The notes under the pieces are model-generated. The model worked only from the letters and a program-made list of their open reading frames with translations. It did not search any database and was not told the origin of the DNA. Shown here in pieces: positions 1 through 8,367 of a DNA stretch of 55,000 nt. Location: assembly GCA_030674155.1 (NCBI GenBank), contig CM060318.1:90070631-90125630 (forward strand), written 5' to 3'. A program made the translations under genes and the position numbers. The first letter of the stretch is position 1. The number at the start of each line of letters is the position of its first letter. The stretch is from Stramonita haemastoma. Taxonomy: Eukaryota > Mollusca > Gastropoda > Neogastropoda > Muricidae.

Positions 1-1013
1 CCTGATGTGCGACGACCGAAATCGGTATGAAGATTCTGATAGCTGTCTTCATAAGTGTAGCTTGGGCATATCGAACCTGGCGGAGCCCATCCCTCTCCAA
101 GTCGGATTTTTGGGTTAATTGTACTCCCCACACGTGGCAGGTAATACTGGATTACATGATTACCAGCAGCAGAGGAAGCCTCTGACCTGACAAGCAGAAC
201 AACATCAGGATCAAGTTTGACCTCGAGAAGCTGAAGGATCCAGAGGTAGCAGACATTTTTCAGGCAAGGATAGGTGGGAAGCTTGCAGCACTCACTCTGA
301 TAGACTTAGATGATACGGATATAGATATCTTGATAATGGTTTCAACACAGCAGTGACTGAAACAGCAAGCGAACTTCTCGGCAAATATCGACCAGCCATA
401 AACTTTGGGTCACACCTAACATCCTTGAACTATATGACATACTTCTAGAGTTAAAGAAAAATAAAAATGAAACCACAGAAAGAGCAGAACAATATAGGGC
501 ACTCAACAAAAGAATCAAAAGTCCATAACAGAAGCAAAAGGGAAACAGAGTAGTGAACAGTGCCATCACATTGAAGAAAACATCAAGAAAAATGACAGCA
601 AGAAAACATATCAACTAATGAAAGACCTGACTGTCACAAAACAGGGAAGAAGCACAACAATCCAAGACAAAAATGGGAAGTACCTCACTGATGACCAGGA
701 TAATTATTCTGAACAGATGGACAGAATACTGCTCTGACTTGTAAAACTATGAAACCACAGGAGATCCAGAAGTCCTCAATGTCCCCACAGGCACAGAAAC
801 AGACAACCAACCTCTCCTCCAGGAAGAAGTGGAAACAGCAGTCAGATCACTGAAAAAGGGGAAGTCAGCAGGAACTGACAACATTTCAGCTGAGTTGGTT
901 CAAACTGGTGGGGAAGTCATGATCGATGCTCTACTAAAAAATCTGCAACAAGATTTGGCAGACAGGAAAATGGCCAACACCATGGACACAGTAACTCTCC
1001 CCCAAGTCCTTCG
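1..1013 (+). pseudogene. RTE ORF remnant: endonuclease end, linker, start of RT
   Basis: Decayed coding sequence. From about 205 the text KFDLEKLKDPEVADIFQA matches the post-endonuclease linker of the RTE copy at 23.6 kb. From about 829 KKGKSAGTDNISAELV matches its KKGKSPGIDNIPAELI stretch at the start of RT. Before 205 only a weak DYM-SSR endonuclease-like end is visible, so the first 200 bases are assigned by position. Several frame changes between 330 and 820 break the reading frame. The catalytic endonuclease core is not in the window. Confidence 0.7.
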
Positions 1014-1242
1014 GATAAGACTATAAACCGAGGCCCCATGTGCGAACGCATGCATAACATCTTGCGCACACGTTAAATCCTCTTCCGCTTTTAGTAAGAG
1101 TAGGCCATCGTGTGCCGGTGGGAACAGATGACATTTACAAAAACTGCATACACACGGGGACTTGATGTAAAAAAGGACATGAGTGCTTATTCCATTATCC
1201 TCGATATAAAAGAATAAATAAGATAAAATAAAATAAATCATC
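1014..1242 (+). mobile_element. SINE inserted in RTE copy A
   Basis: The block interrupts RTE coding text between ...VTLPQ and LPKK.... It opens with a CCTTCGGATAAGAC / AAACCGAGG core that I recognise as typical of molluscan SINEs (recalled knowledge, not searched). It ends in an AT-rich AAGAATAAATAAGATAAAAT tail. Flanking CTCCCCCAAG (about 1004-1013) and CTCCCCAAG (about 1246-1254) look like an imperfect target-site duplication. Its 3' half (TCGATATAAAAGAATAA and upstream) is shared in reverse orientation with 4440-4570 and 39035-39150, and more distantly with the LINE 3' ends at 8.07 and 12.57 kb. Confidence 0.6.
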
Positions 1243-1425
1243 ACCCTCCCCAAGAAATGAAATCGTCAGCAGTGCCAGAATTACGCACAATCAGCCTCAT
1301 ATGCCACCCAAGCAAGGTCATGGTGAAGATTATGCTGAACAGGCTGAAGCCACAAGCAGAGACTATCATTGCTAAGGAACAGGCAGGTTTCAGAGCAGGG
1401 CATGGCACAACTGAACAGGTATTAT
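1243..1425 (+). pseudogene. RTE RT fingers segment
   Basis: After the SINE the RTE frame resumes: PELRTISLICHPSKVM followed by a KEQAGFRAG segment, matching NYRTISLISHPSKIM and AEEQAGFRP in the RTE copies at about 22.7-22.8 and 52.9-53.0 kb. It stops after TTEQV, where the paralogs continue EQIFNLRIL. That continuation reappears at 2769 as FNLRIL, so the two points mark the edges of the L2 plus microsatellite insertion. Confidence 0.8.
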
Positions 1426-1431
1426 ATAATC

Positions 1432-1553
1432 CAATCCAATCCAATCCAATCCAATCCAATCCAATCCAATCTAATCTAATCTAATCTAATCTAATCTAAT
1501 CTAATCTAATCTAATCTAATCTAATCTAATCTAATCTAATCTAATCTAATCTA
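1432..1553 (+). repeat. (CCAAT)n then (CTAAT)n pentanucleotide array
   Basis: A block of CCAAT units passes abruptly into CTAAT units, a one-base variant amplified as its own block. It lies between the broken RTE frame and the 5' edge of the L2 fragment. It is not a telomeric (TTAGGG)n repeat. Confidence 0.95.
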
Positions 1554-2433
1554 AACCGTCATAACATCAATCATTTTTTAGCCGATGATTCTCAAATTCA
1601 AAGTAGTGCAACTCCTGAAAATCTGCCTTCCCTCTTGATAAATATGTCCTACTGTCTTCAAGATATTCAAATCCACACTGGATGATTCAAAACAAGTTAC
1701 AGCTGAATGCCGATAAAACTGAAGACATGCTTGCAGGGACCAAACATAAACTCTCCTCCATCACTACAACTTCAATAGATTTTGGCAGTACCTCAGTTCC
1801 TCTGTCCACCTCTATGAAATATCTAGGTGATGTTATTGACAACACACTCTCTACGCAAAAATTCATCACCCAAACCTGTCAGTCCTGCAACTATCACTTG
1901 CGGCCAATTAGTGCAATTCGCAAGTATCTGTCTACAGACCATCTTCCAAGCTTGTCACTTCTCTTATTCTTTCTCGACTGGACTACTGTAATTTATTGTC
2001 GGCTGGTTTATCAGCATCATCTATCCACTCCCTTCAACGTATTCAAAACTCTGCAGCTCGACTTGTCCTAAGAAAGAAAAAATCCAAGCACAATACTCCT
2101 CTCTTGCAATCTCTTCACCGGTTACCTGTCGCACAAAGAGTAAAGTACAAGATCAATACCATCTGTTACAAATGTCTACACAAGACTGCACCTTCTTATT
2201 TCTGCGACTGTCTTCACTTATACACACCTTCTCGTTCCCTCCGTTCTGCTGCAGATACCATGTACTTACAAATACCAAGGTTCAAACACTCCAATGTCGG
2301 TCGTCGTTCTTTTGGTATTTCTCGTCCATCTATCTGGAATGACCTCCCTCTTTCCCTTCGTCAAAATCCCTCATTTGACACGTTAAAAATCCAAACTAAA
2401 GATACATTTATTTTCTACCTAGGTTCTTCTTAA
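1554..2433 (+). pseudogene. L2 RT C-terminal half, frameshifted
   Basis: Coding remnant of the L2 ORF2: RT palm from ADD through thumb and C-terminal domain. In-frame stops occur before 1682 and the frame shifts between the blocks ending near 2071 and starting near 1996. The RT fingers and endonuclease are absent because of 5' truncation, so the copy cannot move by itself. Confidence 0.85.
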
Positions 2434-2497
2434 ATCATAGCACAGTACCTCACATCTGTTCCTCTTCTTATTAGTCTCATCCATCCCTGTCACCTTG

Positions 2498-2500
<3 letters not shown>

Positions 2501-2575
<75 letters not shown>
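2501..2575 (+). repeat. (TG)n microsatellite inside L2 3'UTR
   Basis: A pure TG tract of about 37 units lying at the same place in the L2 3'UTR as the shorter, interrupted TG tract at about 24993-25013. It is therefore an ancestral part of the element, expanded here. Confidence 0.95.
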
Positions 2576-2581
<6 letters not shown>

Positions 2582-2697
2582 TTAAATTTGTTTTTTTATG
2601 TAAACGGTTGTATGCACGTGACTGATTTGAATGAAAGCGCTTTGATGTATGTATTCTACAAGTTTCCGCCCTATATAAATCCCATATATTGTTAATT

Positions 2698-2722
2698 TCT
2701 TCTTCTTCTTCTTCTTCTTCTT

Positions 2723-2752
<30 letters not shown>
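2698..2752 (+). repeat. (TTC)n microsatellite at L2 3' end
   Basis: Trinucleotide array directly after the L2 3'UTR (ATTGTTAATTTCT), in the position of the element's 3' tail; RTE coding sequence resumes 16 bases later. Confidence 0.95.
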
Positions 2753-2753
<1 letters not shown>

Positions 2754-2768
2754 TCATTATATTATATT

Positions 2769-3772
2769 CAACCTCAGAATACTCTGTGAGTGGTACCTCC
2801 AACACCAACAAGAACCTCTACCTCGTATTTATTGATTTTCAGAAAGCATTTGACAGGGTGTGGCATGCAGCTTTGTTGGCAACCATGAATTTGTACAGCA
2901 TCAATGCAAACCTGATCAGTCATCAAATACCTCTACAAAAATGCCACAAGTGCAGTGTACTACAACAGCAACATTTGAGAGTGGTTTCAAACCACAGCTG
3001 GAGTAAGGCAGGGTGTCTACTCTCACCCACTCTTTTCAACATCTTACTTGAGAGATTCATGGCTGATGCACTGAAACACCATAAAGCATCAGTCAGCATT
3101 GGTGGCAGAACGATCACAAACTTCCACTTTGCAGATGACATTGACGGACTGGCAGGATCAGAACAGGAGCTTGCCAGCCTAATAGAACACCTGTACAAGA
3201 CCACTAAAACATACGGCATGGAAATCAGTGCAGAGAAGACCAAACTGATTACCAATAACGCCAATTGCATCAGCACTGTTATCAAAGTCGATGACCAGAA
3301 GCTGAAAACGGTTCAAAGCTTCAAGTACTTGGAAGCCATTGTATCAGACAAGGGGTCCAAGCCAGAGGTTGTATGCAGGATTGCACAGACAATAACAGCA
3401 CTGTCAAAACTAAACACCATATGGAGAGATAAAAACATTTCACTCAACTCCAAGATCATACTAATGTGCTCCCTTGTCATATCCATATTCCCGTATGCCT
3501 GAGAATCGTGGGCCATGACTGCTGATTTGGAGAGAATAGTACAGGCGGTAGAGATGGCATGTTTCCAGAGACACCTTGGCATCTCCTACAGAGACCACAT
3601 AAGCAACGAAGAGGTGCGTATCAAAATCCAGCAAACCATTGGTCCCTACGAATATCTTCTCTCAACTGTAAATGGTAACGGGCATGTAACAGAACCAAAA
3701 GGAATTGCAAAAAACAATACTGCAAGACACTGTGGAGGAGGAAGAAAAAGAGGCAGACCAAGGAAGAGATGA
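2769..3772 (+). pseudogene. RTE RT palm to C-terminus
   Basis: RTE coding sequence resumes at FNLRIL, shifts frame once near 2800, then reads FIDFQKAFDRVWHAALL, a GCLLSPTLFNILLE block and the catalytic FADD (3128-3139). A TGA at 3500-3502 interrupts the frame; the same frame continues to ...GGGRKRGRPRKR, stop at 3770-3772. The order matches the RTE copies at 21.5 and 51.7 kb. Divergence from those copies is high, so this is another RTE subfamily, the one whose 3' end also occurs at 47355-47527. Confidence 0.9.
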
Positions 3773-3902
3773 GAGGACAACATCAGCGAATGGACAGGCT
3801 TAGAGACTCAACAAAATTTTGAGAAATGCAGAACAGAGAGAGGAATGGAGGGGAATTAGTTGTCAAGTCTTCATGGGTACCCCCACCATCGCCAGACTAA
3901 GG

Positions 3903-3999
<97 letters not shown>
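3903..3999 (+). repeat. (GATA)n tail of RTE copy A
   Basis: About 24 units directly after CGCCAGACTAAGG. The same RTE 3' end at 47527 is also followed directly by GATA units, so this is the element's own 3' tail, later expanded. Confidence 0.95.
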
Positions 4000-4039
4000 T
4001 GATTTACATTCCTTTCGCCATTTTGCTCCTAAAATGTAG

Positions 4040-5645
4040 AGACAAAAGAACAGTTACATCAACATGGCCAACCTTTGTATTCAACAAAGAAGTGTGTCAC
4101 CTGATGAAATGTTACCCTCCTTCTGTCCTAATGAGTTCCATAAAACGAAACGAGGAGAACAATCTCATTGAGGATTTAATGAGACAGGATTGATGAAGCA
4201 GCAGCAATTGATGAAACAGTTCTGTGGAGTGGAGAAGCAGGACTACTTCACATCCATGATGCCTCTGGCCTATCATCTATATCCAGGTCAGAGTTACAAT
4301 CAAATAAGATGCACGCACTCACACTTCAGGCTTTAAGTCATATTTTGTGTCTATTGTACTTATTACAAGCAGAAAAATGAAGACGTCAGAGAACAGCAGG
4401 GGCGAGAGCAGGAGCAGTATCAACAATGCACCCCTTTATTTAACTACATTAAAAATAAAAAAATCTTTTATTTCGAGGAAAATGGAATAAGAAGTCATGT
4501 GTCTTTTTACATCGAGTCCCCATGTGTATGCAGTGTTGTGAATTTTGTCACCCGTTCCCCTATCAGTAACAAGAACAAGAACAGTAAGCACAGCAGGCAC
4601 AAACAACAACAACAACAACAGCAGAAGAATGAAGACAAGTCACGATGATAAATAAATCATCGGTTTACACGTTTTCTCCCTTCGATTATTTTAAGAAAAG
4701 GGGCTACACCAAAATGAACTACTGTTGCAGTTCACAAGCAAGTGTGTCCATTAATAAAACATTGCTCTCTTCTTGCCCTTATCAAATTCACAAAGAAGAG
4801 AAGTGAAGGAAACTCTGGTTAATGACATGTCCAGTAAGGGTCAAGCAGCAGCAATTGATGAAGCAATTCGCAGAATGAAGAAACAGGACTTCACAACCAT
4901 GATGCATCTGGCCTCTGCTCGTTGTTCAGGTCAGAGTAATAATTGGGTCAGATGTACTCATGCTTTAGGCTTTAACTAACATTTTATTTACCACTAGTTC
5001 TTGTACCTGTTTCAAGAGAGGCAGAGAAAGAAAGAAACAAACAAAAAACAAAGAAGGAAAGAAAAAAAGAAAGAAAGAAAGAAAAGGAGACTCATAAAGG
5101 GAAGACAAAGACAGAAGGACATGAGTAGATAAAGATAAGAATAGGAAAGAAACAAAACAGTGGAAAGCATCAACAACAGCAACAACAGTAGGAGGAGCAA
5201 CAATATGCCATCATTATTTACAAGAACAAGAATGATAACAATACAACAATAACAAAAACATTTAAGCAATAATAGCAGTAAAAAGCAATAGCAACAGCAA
5301 TAAAATCAGCACACATCATGAAAGATTACCATTCATTCATGATATTATTATTGTAAGAGAAAACGGCCACACCAACATGATCAACTGTTGCATTCCCGAA
5401 ACAAGTGTGTCATCTCATTAGACACAGCCAACCTCCTGTCCTTCTTTATCAGTTCAAGGGAAGGAAGAAAAGAGAAATAAAATCTGGTGAATGATCTGTT
5501 AAAATAGAATTAGGCAGCAGCAATTGTTGAAGCAGTTTTGCAGCCTAAAGAAGCAGGACTACTTTATAACCAGCATGCCTCTGGCCTAGTTAATGTCCAT
5601 GTCAGAATGACAAACAGTCAAAACACACTCATACTTCATGCCTCA
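4040..5645 (+). repeat. Three diverged tandem copies of a ~650-bp unit
   Basis: A block with GCAGCAGCAATTG starts at 4198, 4845 and 5514 (spacings 647 and 669). In each copy it is followed by an AGCAGGACT or ACAGGACT segment, an ATGCCTCTGGCC-like segment, a GTCAGA segment and a ...ACTCA-CTT-AGGC-T end. A CATCAACATGG / CACCAAAATGA / CACCAACATGA block precedes it in each unit. Conserved cores of about 300 bp are separated by fast-evolving filler: copy 1 filler holds a reversed SINE 3' end (4440-4570), copy 2 filler is A-rich (GAAA-type, about 5010-5290). Short frames inside carry no recognisable domain. Origin unknown. Confidence 0.7.
4440..4570 (-). mobile_element. SINE/LINE 3'-end fragment
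   Basis: Reads TCTTTTATTTCGAGG, then GAATAAGAAGTCATGTG and TTTTTACATCGAGTCCCC, the reverse complement of the 3' half of the SINE at 1014-1242 and similar to 39035-39150. It lies in the filler of the first 650-bp unit only, so it inserted after the triplication or was lost from the other units. Confidence 0.65.
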
Positions 5646-5824
5646 GCTAAATGCTAGGGGCGTGTTACACCATTCCAGAACCACTCCTCTGTCCTCTATT
5701 TTCTCTGGTCAGTGTATCTGTTGTCTTGTACTTGAATAATGTAATGTAAGGCTCTGAAGAAAATGTGTTGTTCGATTTCTTCATTGGTAAGTTTGATACC
5801 TTGTAGGTGTATACTTCACCACAG

Positions 5825-6180
5825 TATGTCAGAGTCTGGATACAATTAGGGCATAACATGAATGTTGTGTAACACTTTGTGTAACACTTTTTAAGTCTAT
5901 AATGCACACAGTGTGTGACACTGAGAATCTGGGTACCATTGGGGTAGAATAATAAACACTGTGTAACTCTCCGATGACTGTCAAGGTATATATGCCACCA
6001 CGTGTGTGACACTGACACATTGGGTACCATTGGGGTAGAATAATACACACTATATAACTCTTTGATGGCTGTCAAGGTAGATATACACACTGTGTGTGAA
6101 ACGGAGACTCTGGGTACCATTAGGGTAGAATATGACCACTGTGTAACACTTTGATGACTGTCTAGGTAAACATGCAAACA
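5825..6180. repeat. ~90-bp minisatellite, about four units
   Basis: GGGTACCATT occurs at 5931, 6022 and 6112 (spacings 91 and 90), within units that also share GTGTGTGACACTGA, GGGTAGAATA, TGTGTAACTCT-like and GATGACTGTCAAGGTA blocks. A more diverged unit with CTGGATACAATT lies near 5836, and decayed traces (GTGACACTA, TGTGTGATATTATGGTGACTG) continue to about 6400. The open frame across it on the minus strand is a by-product of a period divisible or nearly divisible by three. Confidence 0.85.
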
Positions 6181-6727
6181 GTATGTGACACTAATTCCTG
6201 TGTAAGCATGAGCATATTGTGTGATATTATGGTGACTGTGTTAGAATCTATAAGAATACTGTATGATACTATACTCACTTATTTTGAATAAAATAGAATA
6301 GTATATGATACTATGGTGATTGTTTGGGATATTAGATAAACATGATGCATGATACAATGATGACTGCGTATACATTGGCATGATCATTAATGATAATAAT
6401 GGTGACTATTCGGGTATATAGGAACATAATGCATATAAATCATTCCTTGAATGATCGTTTTTCTCTGTGTACATTCTCTATTAATATTTTTGTAGATTTA
6501 TACTGTTTTTCATCATTTTATTTAGTACTTCACCATGCATTTCTCCATGTTTGTTGTTATGCATCAAATAATATATTCGTATATCAATTCACATCTTGAG
6601 GTATATCTCACATATGCTTGTAGAGCCTGCTGAAGCTGTGTTGTCGTTTTACTAACTAAATAATAATAATGATAATAAAAAGAATAATGATAATAAAAAT
6701 TTTAAAAAAAAAAAAAATTAAAAAATA
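6181..6727. other. AT-rich DNA, no gene seen
   Basis: AT-rich sequence with decaying traces of the upstream minisatellite (repeated TGATACTATGGTGA-like phrases) passing into A-rich low-complexity DNA. No coding or RNA signal recognised. Confidence 0.6.
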
Positions 6728-6739
6728 ATATAACAATAA

Positions 6740-6778
<39 letters not shown>

Positions 6779-6993
6779 ATGGAGGCTTATATAGCGCGAA
6801 TTCCCAAAAAACATGGGCTCACGGCGCTGTACAATCAAATAAATTTAAATAGGTTACATATGGACGTGAAAAATTTGACTAGCACAAAAAATAAGGAAAA
6901 AATGCATGCACATACAATACACAGATAGCCAGAGAATAAAAGTAAAATAAGAGCAATATCATCAAGAAAATGTGCATTGCAGTACAATGCATA

Positions 6994-7033
<40 letters not shown>

Positions 7034-7800
7034 CGCGCGCGCGCGCGCGCGCGCGCGCATGCGCGCGCACGCGTGCAAAAATTACACGCATACACAAAAA
7101 ACACACACGGAATAACAAAGGAAAACGGCACATTCACGGATTTACCCTACATGTACTCACATTGACCAAAAAAAAAAAGATGAAGTAAAAATAGAAATTA
7201 AGAACCTTATATCTCAAAACAGCAAAAGACCAGCACTAGGGTCAGAGATAAGTCAATCAAATGGGAAATCAATTTTGATCAGTGGTCAGGGACAAGAATC
7301 GATAAAAAGTTGTGTTGTGAGCAACCTTTTAAAGGAGGAAGTAGAGTCAGTGTGTCTTATTTCAGATGGAAGTGGGTTCCAGAGAGTGGGACCTACATGA
7401 GAGAATGAGCGCTCGCCTTGCTGGGTTTTTTTTTTTACTTTGGGAACTCTCAAGATTCTAGTGTCAGAGGATGAGCGGAGTGATCTGTTTGGGTGGTACA
7501 CTGAAAGAGTATGGAGAAGTAGGCTGGAACTTTGTTCAAGAAGAAATAATGACAATGCATCAGAACTTTGTACTGGATACGAGCTTGGACTGGAAGCCAG
7601 TGTAGATTTCGTAATACAGGTGTGATGTGATTACGCTTCTTTGTTTTGAGTACCAGTCGGGCAGCTGAGTTTTGTACCTTTTTGTAGTTTCTCATTAAAA
7701 ACTTGGGACAGCCTGCAAGCAGGGAGTTTGCATAATCAAGCCTAGGTAGAACAAGGGTACAGACGTGTTTCTTGGCTGTATCTACATCGATATACATTCT
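6728..7800 (-). mobile_element. L2-like LINE 3' fragment (copy B)
   Basis: 5'-truncated L2 on the minus strand. Two overlapping frames (about 7797-7450 and 7555-7286) carry the L2 C-terminal blocks LPRLDYANSLLAGC, NSAARLVLKTKKR, LHWLPVQARIQYKV, PNRSLRSSSDTRILRVP and a GPTLWNPLPSEIR block, with one frameshift near 7500. The 3' end reads, in + orientation, (TAA)n then ATGGAGGCTTATATAGCGCG, the standard L2 tail. It is a close relative of the longer copy at 49235-51345, including the CA-rich 3'UTR. Confidence 0.9.
6994..7075. repeat. (CA)n joined to (CG)n in L2 3'UTR
   Basis: A CA tract of about 19 units passes directly into alternating GC to about 7070. Long alternating purine-pyrimidine sequence of this kind is a known candidate for Z-DNA. 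The related L2 copy has a CA tract at the matching place (49468-49588) but not the CG part. Confidence 0.95.
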
Positions 7801-7861
7801 GAAGTTACTGATCTGATTATGTTATGTTGATTATGTTATTATGTTACTGATCAAAGCTGTG

Positions 7862-8030
7862 TCCGATATTTAAGCTGCCCTCTGCCCCATGAATGTGGCC
7901 TGCTGCACTCTTAGTGGGAGAGTGGAGTCAGCACTGATGTTAACTCCTCGGGAAAAAATCTCTTCGAACGGAGTAGAACTCGGATTGTCAAATTACGAGC
8001 GCAATGTTCTGACCATTATGCTAACCCGTC
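7862..8030 (-). mobile_element. tRNA-derived SINE head (probable)
   Basis: On the minus strand from about 8029 the sequence reads CGGGTTAGCATAATGGTCAG, containing TAGCATAATGGT, a good match to a pol III A box (reverse complement at 8012-8023). GAGTTCTACTCC (reverse complement at 7970-7981) fits a weakened B box at suitable spacing. The body continues to about 7862 through TTCATGGGGCAGAGGGCAGC. The tRNA origin is inferred from the boxes; no cloverleaf was computed. Confidence 0.5.
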
Positions 8031-8353
8031 CTCAAGAGAGAGACAAGCCAAGGCAAGGCAAGGCAAGGCAAATTCTTTTATTCGAGGATAATTGATAAGC
8101 ACTCGTGTGCTTTTTTACATCCAGTCCCCGCCCTTTTCAGGGATAACATCAAGATAGAAAGATAATCTCAATTAAACAACAACAATTATAATGATTCAAA
8201 TACCAAGAGCAAGAAACCATACCAAGTATCAAACAACAGGTAAGAAATAATACAGAGATACAATAATAAGGTAATGATATAAAAAGGCACTCATTCAGAA
8301 ACGAAAATAATAAGAAGAATCAATGATGATTTTGATTTGAATAATAAAAAAGG

Positions 8354-8367
8354 CGCAATGATTAAAG
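8354..8367 (+). repeat. 14-bp target-site duplication, left
   Basis: CGCAATGATTAAAG, repeated exactly at 9562-9575. The host 3'UTR reads through this site in the related sequence at about 13218 (GCGCAATAATTAAGAG), which confirms the pre-insertion state. Confidence 0.9.

Larger units (their letters stand above)
1554..2697 (+). mobile_element. L2-like LINE 3' fragment (copy A)
   Basis: A 5'-truncated L2-type element that begins at the RT catalytic box (NHFLADDSQ) and runs through the C-terminal half: LNADKTEDML, a one-frame shift near 1995, NSAARLVLRKKKS, LHRLPVAQRVKYKI and a final SIWNDLPLSLRQ block, stop at 2431-2433. The 3'UTR contains a (GT)n tract and ends before (TTC)n. The same 3'UTR, including the GT tract, recurs at about 24905-25105. 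The insertion lies inside RTE copy A; AT-rich TATTATAT on both sides may be a target duplication, but low complexity makes this weak. Confidence 0.85.
1..3902 (+). mobile_element. RTE-clade LINE copy A, split by SINE and L2 insertions
   Basis: This is an old RTE-type non-LTR retrotransposon read on the + strand. Pieces can be followed in order: endonuclease end and linker (to about 1013), RT fingers (1243-1425), RT palm and C-terminus (2769-3772), then a short 3'UTR that runs straight into (GATA)n. The RT motifs AFDRVW and FADD are visible. Family membership is shown by collinear similarity to the two better RTE copies at 21.5-26.1 and 51.7-54.7 kb. Two younger insertions interrupt it: a SINE at about 1014-1242 and an L2 fragment with microsatellites at about 1426-2768. 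The 5' end lies outside the window. It is a dead copy with frameshifts and stops. Confidence 0.85.

Noticed and set aside
1432..1553. Telomere-like array
   Set aside because: Units are CCAAT and CTAAT, not TTAGGG or TTAGG; an ordinary pentanucleotide microsatellite.
5665..6177. 170-codon minus-strand frame with internal repeats
   Set aside because: It spans the 90-bp minisatellite; the apparent repeat protein follows from a period close to a multiple of three. No start context, domain or homolog recognised.
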